The position numbers were made by a program, and so were the translations under genes. Shown here in pieces: positions 7,461 to 14,118 of a stretch of 21,798 nucleotides of DNA; position 1 is the stretch's first letter, and the number at the start of each line of letters is the position of its first letter. Under the pieces are notes generated by a model that saw nothing but the letters and a program-made list of their open reading frames with translations, searched no databases and was not told where the DNA came from. Origin of the DNA: Flavobacteriaceae bacterium (GTDB taxonomy: Bacteria > Bacteroidota > Bacteroidia > Flavobacteriales > Flavobacteriaceae); contig JAUYUF010000041.1 in the NCBI GenBank assembly GCA_030694835.1, positions 1 through 21,798 on the forward strand, written 5' to 3'.

Positions 7461-8687
7461 ATGAAGTTAAATTTTTCATCATTTAAAAATTTAGGTCCAG
7501 GTTTATTATTTGCGGGTGCAGCTATCGGAGTTTCCCATTTAGTACAATCAACAAGAGCTGGCGCTGATTTTGGCTTTGGATTGATTTGGGCTTTAATTTT
7601 GGTAAATCTATTTAAATACCCATTCTTTCAATTTGCTCCAAGATATACAACAGCTACTGGAGAAAGTTTAATAGAAGGATATCAACGTTTAGGAAAAGGA
7701 ATTTTGATTGCCTACTTTATACTAACTTTAGGAACCATGTTTACCATTCAGGCAGCTGTAACCATTGTAACTGCTGGTTTAGCTGCTAATTTATTTGGCA
7801 TCACAGATAATGTAGTAGTTTGGAGTGCCATCATTACATTTATCAGTTTTTTTATTCTAATGATTGGAAAATATCAATTTTTAGATAAGTTAATGAAAAT
7901 TATTGTCATTATTCTCTCTCTAAGTTCTATTATTGCTGTTATTGCAGCAATTTTAGCTACTGATAAAACTTTTTCATTTGTTCAAATAATTCCTAAAGGA
8001 AGTATAGAAATTGCTTTTTTAATTGCATTTTTAGGTTGGATGCCTGCTCCTTTAGATGTTTCTGTTTGGCAATCATTATGGACTATTGAAAAAAACAAAG
8101 ACAAAACCGCCCAATATGATACTCCAAAAGCACTTTTTGATTTTAATGTTGGGTATATTAGTACCATTATAGTTGGTATTTTATTTATAGCTTTAGGAGC
8201 TTTAGTCATGTTTCAATCAGGAAATACATTTGATTCAAACGCAGGAAAGTTTGCACAACAGTTAATTAGTTTATACACAGAAAATTTAGGTTCAGGAAGT
8301 TTTTATATCATATCGATTGCTGCATTTACCACCATGATTAGTACAACTATTACTACTTTAGATGCATCTCCAAGAGCTATGGCAAAAACAACGGAGTTAT
8401 TATTTAACAAAATACTTCCTAAAAATTATCTTATTTGGATGCTATTGCTATCATTTGGAACTGTTCTTATTTTAACTTTTTTTATTTCTAACATGATTTT
8501 CTTGGTTAAAATAGCCACTATTCTATCATTTTTAACAGCTCCATTTTTTGCTATTGCCAATTATACTTTAATTACAAGTAAACACACACCTAAAGAATGG
8601 CACCCGTCTCTAACAATGAAGATTCTTAGTTTTTTAGGAATCATTTTTCTGATTGGTTTTAGTTTATGGTTTTTATGGAGTTTGTAA
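7461..8687 (+). CDS. Nramp-family-like membrane transporter lacking the canonical metal site
   Basis: The 408-residue hydrophobic protein has about eleven membrane helices and aligns with the Nramp/MntH fold. The TM1 region GPGLLFAGAAIG (12-23) and RAGADFG (32-38) line up without gaps with MntH. The metal-binding DPGN is replaced by GVSH (23-26), and TM6 MPHN is MPAP (194-197), so only the TM6 Met (M194) remains of the usual ligands. Transport of Mn2+ or Fe2+ is therefore doubtful. The substrate could be another cation or a small molecule. Nramp relatives with altered TM1 and TM6 motifs are known to have other specificities. It is last in the packed group after the sigma factor. The following gene, lipA, has its own promoter. 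Confidence 0.82.
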   Translation: MKLNFSSFKNLGPGLLFAGAAIGVSHLVQSTRAGADFGFGLIWALILVNLFKYPFFQFAPRYTTATGESLIEGYQRLGKGILIAYFILTLGTMFTIQAAVTIVTAGLAANLFGITDNVVVWSAIITFISFFILMIGKYQFLDKLMKIIVIILSLSSIIAVIAAILATDKTFSFVQIIPKGSIEIAFLIAFLGWMPAPLDVSVWQSLWTIEKNKDKTAQYDTPKALFDFNVGYISTIIVGILFIALGALVMFQSGNTFDSNAGKFAQQLISLYTENLGSGSFYIISIAAFTTMISTTITTLDASPRAMAKTTELLFNKILPKNYLIWMLLLSFGTVLILTFFISNMIFLVKIATILSFLTAPFFAIANYTLITSKHTPKEWHPSLTMKILSFLGIIFLIGFSLWFLWSL

Positions 8688-8739
8688 TACTTATGATTTT
8701 TTAGAAATCAATCAATAAAACTTATCAATAAAAACTTTG

Positions 8740-8747
8740 TATCTTTG
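8740..8747 (+). promoter_or_regulatory. Putative -7 promoter element for lipA
   Basis: TATCTTTG is a full match to TAnnTTTG and ends 16 bp before the lipA ATG. A -33 TTG is not obvious upstream. Confidence 0.5.
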
Positions 8748-8763
8748 TCAAAATTTTTGAGTA

Positions 8764-9630
8764 ATGTCTGAGCAAGAATTAAAAATACATCAACCAAAAC
8801 CAAAATGGTTACGCGTAAAATTACCAACTGGTAAAAAATATGTAGCGCTTAAAGGTTTAGTTGATAAATATAAACTTCACACCATTTGTACAAGTGGAAG
8901 TTGCCCAAACATGGGTGAATGTTGGACAGAAGGCACTGCGACATTCATGATTCTTGGAAATGTTTGTACTCGTTCTTGTGGATTCTGTGGAGTCCAAACT
9001 GGCAGACCTAGTAATGTAGATTGGGAAGAACCTGAAAAAGTGGCGCGTTCAATCAAGCTCATGAATATTAAACATGCAGTAATAACATCTGTTGATAGAG
9101 ATGATTTAAAAGATGGCGGCTCTATCATCTGGACGGAAACTATTGAGGCAATTAGAAGAATGAATCCTGAAACGACTTTGGAGACACTTATTCCTGATTT
9201 TCAAGGAATAAAAACGAATATAGATAGAATAATTAATGCAGCCCCAGAAGTAGTTTCTCATAATTTAGAAACGGTACGACGTTTAACTCGCGAAGTTAGA
9301 ATTCAAGCTAAATACGATAGAAGTCTTGAAGTTTTAAAATATTTAAAAGATAGTGGTTTAAGAAGAACTAAATCTGGTATAATGCTTGGATTGGGCGAAA
9401 CAGAATCTGAAGTATTAGAAACCATGCAGGATTTATCAAATTCAAAAGTTGATGTAATAACTATAGGGCAATATTTACAACCCAGTAAAAAACATTTGAC
9501 CGTTAAAGAGTTTATTACACCTGAACAGTTTCTAAAATATGAAGAAATTGGACTCAAAATGGGATTTAAACATGTTGAAAGTGGCGCCTTAGTTCGCTCA
9601 TCCTATAAAGCTCAAAAACATTTATTATAA
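8764..9630 (+). CDS. lipA: Lipoyl synthase
   Basis: LipA is a radical-SAM enzyme that inserts two sulphur atoms into the octanoyl chain on lipoyl domains of the 2-oxoacid dehydrogenases and the glycine cleavage H protein. The 288-residue sequence shows both clusters. The auxiliary [4Fe-4S] cluster is held by C42, C47 and C53 in CTSGSCPNMGEC and by the conserved Ser in the C-terminal RSSY (278-281). The SAM cluster is held by C68, C72 and C75 in CTRSCGFC. Further family segments are TSVDRDDLKDGG and SHNLETV. The ATG at 8764 follows a TATCTTTG element. lpd, which uses the lipoyl group, lies 6 kb downstream but is not in the same operon. A terminator shared with the convergent cysteine synthase-like gene follows. 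Confidence 0.97.
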   Translation: MSEQELKIHQPKPKWLRVKLPTGKKYVALKGLVDKYKLHTICTSGSCPNMGECWTEGTATFMILGNVCTRSCGFCGVQTGRPSNVDWEEPEKVARSIKLMNIKHAVITSVDRDDLKDGGSIIWTETIEAIRRMNPETTLETLIPDFQGIKTNIDRIINAAPEVVSHNLETVRRLTREVRIQAKYDRSLEVLKYLKDSGLRRTKSGIMLGLGETESEVLETMQDLSNSKVDVITIGQYLQPSKKHLTVKEFITPEQFLKYEEIGLKMGFKHVESGALVRSSYKAQKHLL

Positions 9631-9712
9631 TTTTGGCATCATTATTGAAATTCATCGGTAGAAAATAAAGCGTCATTGACTTTGTTTTCATTGTTTGAAT
9701 TATTTGAAATAA

Positions 9713-9737
9713 AAAAGCCACGCTAAGCGTGGCTTTT
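9713..9737. terminator. Bidirectional terminator between lipA and the cysteine synthase-like gene
   Basis: Arms aaaagccacgc (9713-9723) and gcgtggctttt (9727-9737) with a 3-nt loop, A-rich on the left and T-rich on the right. It sits between two convergent genes and touches the stop codon of the minus-strand gene. Confidence 0.85.
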
Positions 9738-9738
9738 C

Positions 9739-10719
9739 TTACTCTATATATCCCATTTTTTTCATCCATTCTGGATTGAACATTTTCCCTACATACCGAC
9801 TTCCGTGATCATGAAAAAACACCACTACCACATCATCTTTCTTAAAATTATCTTTTAATTGCAGTAGTCCTTTTATAGCAGATCCTGCTGAATTTCCAGC
9901 AAATATTCCTTCTTCTAATGCTAATTTCTGGGTGTAAATAGCAGCATCTTTATCTGTTACTTTTTCAAAAGCATCAATTAAAGAAAAATCAACATTCTTA
10001 GGTAATATATCTTCTCCTATTCCCTCGGTTACATAAGGATAAATCTCCTTTTCATCAAAAATACCAGTTTCATGATATTTTTTAAAAACTGATCCATAGG
10101 TATCAATTCCCCAAATCTTGATATTTGGATTTTGTTCTTTTAAATATTTGGCAATTCCAGAAACAGTTCCTCCTGTACCAACACCAACCACAAAGTGAGT
10201 GATTTTACCATCAGTTTGTCGCCAAATCTCAGGTCCAGTACTTTCATAATGAGCTAAACTATTAGATAAATTATCATATTGATTTACATACCAACTATTG
10301 GGAGTTTCTGCTGCTAATCTTCTAGAAACTGAGTAATATGAATTTGGATCTTCAGGTTCTACATTCGTAGGACAAACCACTACTTCAGCACCTACAGCTC
10401 TTAAAATATCCATTTTTTCTTTGGATTGCTTATCAGCCATTACGCAAATAAGTTTATACCCTTTTATGATAGCAACAATAGCTAAGCCCATACCAGTATT
10501 CCCAGAAGTACCTTCAATAATAGTTCCTCCAGGTTGTAATCGGCCGTCTTTTTCAGCGTCTTCAACCATTTTTAAAGCCATTCTATCTTTAGAAGAATTA
10601 CCTGGGTTAAAAGTTTCAACTTTTGCTAACACCAGCGCATCAACTTCTGTAACAATTTTATTTAATTTAACCAAAGGCGTATTGCCAATAGTTTCTAAAA
10701 TATTTTTAGCGTATTCCAT
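9739..10719 (-). CDS. PLP-dependent cysteine synthase / cystathionine beta-synthase family enzyme
   Basis: The 326-residue protein is a fold-type II PLP enzyme. NPGNSSKDRMAL (38-49) carries the Schiff-base lysine K44. TSGNTG (71-76) binds substrate carboxylate, GVGTGGT (179-185) binds the cofactor phosphate, EGIGED (232-237) follows, and GNSAGSA (275-281) holds the Ser near the pyridine nitrogen. There are no C-terminal CBS regulatory domains. It should catalyse beta-replacement at serine or an activated serine, giving cysteine or cystathionine; the sequence does not decide which. The start is ATG (complement of 10717-10719), about 15 bp after a TATTTTTG element, so the leader is very short. 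It forms a single-gene unit ended by a shared terminator. Confidence 0.92.
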   Translation of the reverse strand: MEYAKNILETIGNTPLVKLNKIVTEVDALVLAKVETFNPGNSSKDRMALKMVEDAEKDGRLQPGGTIIEGTSGNTGMGLAIVAIIKGYKLICVMADKQSKEKMDILRAVGAEVVVCPTNVEPEDPNSYYSVSRRLAAETPNSWYVNQYDNLSNSLAHYESTGPEIWRQTDGKITHFVVGVGTGGTVSGIAKYLKEQNPNIKIWGIDTYGSVFKKYHETGIFDEKEIYPYVTEGIGEDILPKNVDFSLIDAFEKVTDKDAAIYTQKLALEEGIFAGNSAGSAIKGLLQLKDNFKKDDVVVVFFHDHGSRYVGKMFNPEWMKKMGYIE

Positions 10720-10734
10720 TTTTTAAATTTGATG

Positions 10735-10766
10735 CAAAAATAAGAAGAAAGTTTTACAATTGACAA
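10735..10766 (-). promoter_or_regulatory. Putative promoter of the cysteine synthase-like gene
   Basis: On the minus strand, TTG (10766-10764) is followed after 21 bp by TATTTTTG (10742-10735), a full -7 match. The -33 TTG is supplied by a unit of the adjacent tandem repeat. The start codon lies 15 bp downstream. Confidence 0.5.
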
Positions 10767-10804
10767 TTGATAATAGACAATTGATAATGGACAATTGATA
10801 ATTA
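10756..10804. repeat. 14-bp tandem repeat, about 3.5 copies
   Basis: Three consecutive units of acaattgataat plus two variable bases begin at 10763, 10777 and 10791, preceded by a half unit acaattg at 10756. Each unit contains the palindrome caattg. Similar arrays are common between genes in flavobacteria. The first unit overlaps the promoter of the minus-strand gene. Confidence 0.85.
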
Positions 10805-10888
10805 AAAATGAACCCTTCGGCTTCGCTCAGGGCAGGAAGTGAAAAATGAACCCTTCGGCTCCGCTCAGGGCAGGAAGTGAAAAATGAA
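10804..10888. repeat. 38-bp tandem repeat, two full copies and a partial third
   Basis: Copies at 10804-10841 and 10842-10879 differ at one base (gcttcgctc versus gctccgctc). A partial third, aaaaatgaa, runs 10880-10888. The GC-rich core cccttcggcttcgctcaggg stands out in this AT-rich DNA and can fold into an imperfect hairpin. The core resembles a dispersed intergenic element widespread in Bacteroidota, whose chance translations read SEAEG or PERSRR. Confidence 0.85.
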
Positions 10889-10955
10889 TAGAACATTTGA
10901 ACTTTCAACATTTTAACTTTACAAACTTTAAACTTTAAACAAAAAAAACTTTAAA

Positions 10956-10979
10956 CCTATTGCCTAATGCCTATTGCCT
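10956..10979. repeat. Short direct repeat cctattgcct
   Basis: Two exact 10-bp copies at 10956-10965 and 10970-10979 separated by aatg. Between 10920 and 10955 there are also several copies of aaacttt. With the two tandem arrays, these make up most of the 10720-10988 gap. Confidence 0.6.
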
Positions 10980-10988
10980 TAAAAAAAA

Positions 10989-12224
10989 CTATTCAAACTT
11001 AATAGCTTTTACAGGACTGATTTTAGAAATGATAAATGATGGAATTAATAGCATCATTAAACAAAGTAATAAAGTGCCAATATTGAGGTATAAAATATAA
11101 TCAAAACTAATATATACTGGAGCAACAGAAACATAGTAAGTTGCTGGATTTAATTCTATAACTCCAAAATATTTTTGAATAAAAAGTAATGACAACCCTA
11201 TTAAATTCCCCCAGAACAACCCTAACAAAATTAAATAGGCAGCATTGTACATAAACACTTTTTGAATACTTATGTTGTTAGCTCCCATCGATTTTAAAAT
11301 TCCAATTAATTGCGTTTTTTCTAAGATTAACACTAATAATGCTGTAATCATATTGATTCCTGCTACTAAAATCATAATAGCTATAATAACTACCATATTG
11401 GTATCAAACAATTGAATCCATTCAAATAAAGCTGGATACTTTTCAATAATTGTTTTGGAATTGAGTGTTGCTCCAATTTTATAATAAATTTCTTCTCCTT
11501 TTTGATTGATTTGATCAAAATCATTTAAAAGAATTTCATATCCACCTACTTCATTCTCTTTCCATTTATTTAGACGTTGAATTTGCTTTAAATCGCCCAA
11601 AATAATACCTGAATCAAACTCATTAAATCCAGAATCATAAATTCCGACTACTTTAAAAACTCTAACACTTGGTGGGCTTTCTGGATTTTCTTTTAGAAAA
11701 AAAGTGTTGAATTCACTATTTAATTTCAAACCCAATCGATCTGCAATAGTTTTAGAAATCAAAACATCAAATGAAAATTCATTGTTAATTTTTGGATAAG
11801 TTCCTTCTACAATATATTCTTTAAATTGAGTCCAATCATATTTTACATCAATACCTTTATAAACAATACCTTCAAAATCTTTTTCTGTTCTAATAATCCC
11901 AGCTTTTGTTGCGTAAGTTTGAATTTGTTTAATTCCTTCAATTTTATTTAAATAAAATAAATTTTGTTTACTCAAAGAAACTGGCGTTATAGTCACTTCT
12001 GATTGATTATCATCAAAATTAGTAATTTGCACATGTCCATTAAACACTGTTATCTTGTCACTAATTTTTTGTTGAAGTCCAATTCCGGTAGCAATAGAAA
12101 TCATCATAACAATCATTCCCAATGCGATTGCAACAATGGCTATTTTTATTATTGGTGACGAAATACTACTTTTATACTGTATTGTAGTAATGAGTCGTTT
12201 GGCTATAAATAATTCGAAGTTCAA
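10989..12224 (-). CDS. ABC transporter permease, LolC/LolE (FtsX) type
   Basis: The 411-residue protein has the layout of lipoprotein-release permeases: one membrane helix near the N-terminus (about 24-48), a periplasmic domain of about 225 residues (50-275), then three helices (about 277-300, 327-349, 379-399). The cytoplasmic coupling segment EKTQLIGILKSMGA (302-315) is typical, as is the closing SPVKAI. In the Lol pathway such a permease works with a LolD ATPase to release outer-membrane lipoproteins from the inner membrane; no ATPase gene is adjacent, so the partner is encoded elsewhere. The start is TTG (complement of 12222-12224) giving MNFELFIAKR. The next Met (residue 37) lies within TM1, so a later start is unlikely. 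It diverges from the NamZ-like gene with 13 bp between start codons. Confidence 0.88.
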   Translation of the reverse strand: MNFELFIAKRLITTIQYKSSISSPIIKIAIVAIALGMIVMMISIATGIGLQQKISDKITVFNGHVQITNFDDNQSEVTITPVSLSKQNLFYLNKIEGIKQIQTYATKAGIIRTEKDFEGIVYKGIDVKYDWTQFKEYIVEGTYPKINNEFSFDVLISKTIADRLGLKLNSEFNTFFLKENPESPPSVRVFKVVGIYDSGFNEFDSGIILGDLKQIQRLNKWKENEVGGYEILLNDFDQINQKGEEIYYKIGATLNSKTIIEKYPALFEWIQLFDTNMVVIIAIMILVAGINMITALLVLILEKTQLIGILKSMGANNISIQKVFMYNAAYLILLGLFWGNLIGLSLLFIQKYFGVIELNPATYYVSVAPVYISFDYILYLNIGTLLLCLMMLLIPSFIISKISPVKAIKFE

Positions 12225-12237
12225 TTTTTAACTAATT

Positions 12238-13452
12238 ATGAAAATCAAAAATACACATATTTGTATAGTTTTTATACTGATCACACTGATGTTTTCTTGT
12301 AAAACAAAAATGCCAGTTAAAATTGCAGTGCCAATTGTTGACAGAACCTCAACTGCTTTAGAAATTGGAGCTAACAGAACATCTGCTTATATCCCTTTAT
12401 TGATGAATAAAAAAGTAGCCATCGTTGCAAATCAAACATCTGTAATTTTTAAAACCAACAAAACTTATATACATCTTGTTGATTCATTAATTAGCCTAAA
12501 CATATCAGTTAAAAAAGTTTTTGCACCAGAACACGGATTTAGAGGCGATGCTGATGCTGGTGAATTGATTAAAGATGGAATTGATTTAAAAACTGGAATT
12601 CCGATTATTTCTCTTTATGGTGAAAATAAAAAGCCAACTAATGAGCAATTGTCAGGAATTGAAATAGTTGTATTTGATATTCAAGATGTTGGTGTTCGTT
12701 TTTACACTTACATTTCTACTTTACATTATGTAATGGAGGCCTGTGCAGAGAATAATATTCCATTGATAGTTCTAGATAGGCCAAATCCAAATGCGCATTA
12801 TATTGATGGACCAATACTTGAAATGGGTCATCAAAGTTTTATAGGAATGCATCCAATTCCGGTAGTTTATGGAATGACCATTGGTGAATATACCAATATG
12901 ATTAATGGTGAAAAATGGTTAAAAAATGAAATTAATTGTGATTTAACTATCGTTCCAATTTCCAACTATTCACATGAAACTACCTATATTTTACCTATAA
13001 AACCTTCGCCTAATTTACCTAATGACCAATCTATAATGTTATATCCTAGTTTATGTTTTTTTGAAGGAACCAATGTTAGTGTTGGAAGAGGAACTGATAA
13101 ACAGTTTCAAATTTATGGTTCTCCGTTTTTAGCTAATAATTCGTTTAAATTTACTCCTCAACCTAATTATGGTTCAAAATTTCCCCCGCAACAAGGAGTA
13201 ATTTGTTATGGCGAAGATTTACGCTTCTATCCTAAACTAAATGAAATTAATTTGAATTGGCTAAAAGACGCCTATTCTTTAAGTTTAAATAATTCTGTTT
13301 TCTATAATGATTTTTTTAAAAAATTAGCAGGAAATGATGAATTACAACAGCAAATTGAACAAGGAGTTTCAATTGAGGAAATTAAAAAATCTTGGGAAAA
13401 AGGTTTAAAATCTTTTAAAAAAACACGAAGAAAATATCTTTTATATGATTAA
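12238..13452 (+). CDS. namZ: DUF1343 lipoprotein, NamZ/YbbC-type exo-beta-N-acetylmuramidase
   Basis: The 404-residue product begins with a lipoprotein signal: a hydrophobic stretch (about 8-19) and lipobox LMFSC with C21 as the lipidated residue. Family landmarks include FAPEHGFRGDADAG (95-108), FDIQDVGVRFYTYIS (146-160), LDRPNP (179-184) and GTNVSVGRGTD further on. Known: DUF1343 members NamZ of Tannerella forsythia and Bacillus subtilis are exo-N-acetylmuramidases (GH171) that release MurNAc from peptidoglycan fragments. Inference: this one trims muropeptide glycans in the periplasm for cell-wall recycling. It is divergent from the Lol-like permease, with 13 bp between starts, and its TAA stop overlaps the stop of the convergent YkgJ-type gene. 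Confidence 0.88.
   Translation: MKIKNTHICIVFILITLMFSCKTKMPVKIAVPIVDRTSTALEIGANRTSAYIPLLMNKKVAIVANQTSVIFKTNKTYIHLVDSLISLNISVKKVFAPEHGFRGDADAGELIKDGIDLKTGIPIISLYGENKKPTNEQLSGIEIVVFDIQDVGVRFYTYISTLHYVMEACAENNIPLIVLDRPNPNAHYIDGPILEMGHQSFIGMHPIPVVYGMTIGEYTNMINGEKWLKNEINCDLTIVPISNYSHETTYILPIKPSPNLPNDQSIMLYPSLCFFEGTNVSVGRGTDKQFQIYGSPFLANNSFKFTPQPNYGSKFPPQQGVICYGEDLRFYPKLNEINLNWLKDAYSLSLNNSVFYNDFFKKLAGNDELQQQIEQGVSIEEIKKSWEKGLKSFKKTRRKYLLYD
12246..12253 (-). promoter_or_regulatory. Putative -7 element for the LolC/E-like permease
   Basis: Minus-strand TATTTTTG (12253-12246), 21 bp before the TTG start, matches TAnnTTTG. It lies inside the first codons of the divergent NamZ-like gene. No clear -33 TTG is present. 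Confidence 0.35.
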
Positions 13453-13946
13453 TTAAAAGGAACTTTTTGTTTTAACTTTTCAACAATATCATATACAGCA
13501 GGACAAACTTCTGTGTTATTTAACGTCAAATTGGCAATTTGAATAAACTTTTTACGATTGGTATGTGGATATTCACCACATGCTTTCGGTCTTACATCAT
13601 AAATCACACACTCATTATCATCCATTAAAAAACTACAAGGTGAATTTTGTAATACATAAAAATCATCCTCATCAACTCGAAGATATTGGTTGATAAATTG
13701 AACTTCTTTCATTCGTAAATGTTTGGAAATTCGAGCTATATCTTTAATCGTAAAAATTGGACTTGTAGTTTTACAACAATTAGCACATTTTAAACAATCA
13801 GTATAATCAAAAACTTCATCATGTAAATCTTGCATGATAAAATCAAGATCTTTAGGAGTTTTTTTTCTTAATTTTTTAAAGTATAATTTTGATTCTGCTA
13901 ATCGCAATTTACTGGCTTGTTTAAATTCTTCTATATTCCAATTCAT
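13449..13946 (-). CDS. YkgJ-family cysteine cluster protein
   Basis: The 165-residue protein carries the YkgJ (UPF0153) cysteine pattern: C51, C54, C57 and C58 in CLKCANCC, then C104 in SPCSFL, C113 in ECVIYDVRPKAC, C123, and C148 in EVCP. The segment NECVIYDVRPKACGEYP (111-127) is the family hallmark. The cysteines probably bind zinc or an iron-sulphur cluster. The biochemical role of the family is not firmly known. The first 45 residues are basic and helical. The ATG is the complement of 13944-13946. Its stop overlaps the NamZ-like stop within a single TTAA. A promoter with both elements lies about 100 bp upstream. Confidence 0.88.
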   Translation of the reverse strand: MNWNIEEFKQASKLRLAESKLYFKKLRKKTPKDLDFIMQDLHDEVFDYTDCLKCANCCKTTSPIFTIKDIARISKHLRMKEVQFINQYLRVDEDDFYVLQNSPCSFLMDDNECVIYDVRPKACGEYPHTNRKKFIQIANLTLNNTEVCPAVYDIVEKLKQKVPFN

Positions 13947-14047
13947 CTATTTCTTATCAATTATTTTATATAGTCGGATGGAATTCGAAAACAAAAAATA
14001 TTTATTTATTAAAAATATCTGAAATTTTATTTTCTCATTTCATCGCG

Positions 14048-14079
14048 CAAAGATAAACCTAATTTTTAAAGAGATACAA
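14048..14079 (-). promoter_or_regulatory. Putative promoter of the YkgJ-type gene
   Basis: On the minus strand, TTG (14079-14077), 21 bp, then TATCTTTG (14055-14048), a full match to the Bacteroidota pattern. The leader to the ATG would be about 95 nt. Confidence 0.55.
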
Positions 14080-14093
14080 TAATTATAAATTAC

Positions 14094-14101
14094 TAAATTT
14101 G
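14094..14101 (+). promoter_or_regulatory. Putative -7 promoter element for argS
   Basis: TAAATTTG fully matches TAnnTTTG and ends 17 bp before the ATG at 14119. No good -33 TTG is visible. It supports the ATG at 14119 over the TTG at 14110, which would leave almost no leader. Confidence 0.5.
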
Positions 14102-14118
14102 CACTTCAATTGATAAAA

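Noticed and set aside
7461..8687. Annotation as the manganese transporter mntH
   Set aside because: The TM1 Asp and Asn ligands and the MPHN motif of MntH are missing, so the specific name is not justified.
8694..8709. Weak hairpin after the Nramp-like gene
   Set aside because: The stem is only about five AT-rich base pairs; not enough to call a terminator.
10804..10888. Possible CRISPR-like array
   Set aside because: The two copies abut without spacers, there are only two and a fraction, and no cas genes are nearby.
10723..10911. A 62-codon minus-strand open frame across the repeats
   Set aside because: Its translation (PERSRR and LSEAEG segments) comes entirely from the 38-bp and 14-bp repeats. 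It is a known type of false gene and has no other support.
14110..14118. TTG start for argS three codons before the ATG
   Set aside because: It lies only 8 bp after the -7 element, where transcription would begin, and MNFQEKIEF is the more usual N-terminus.
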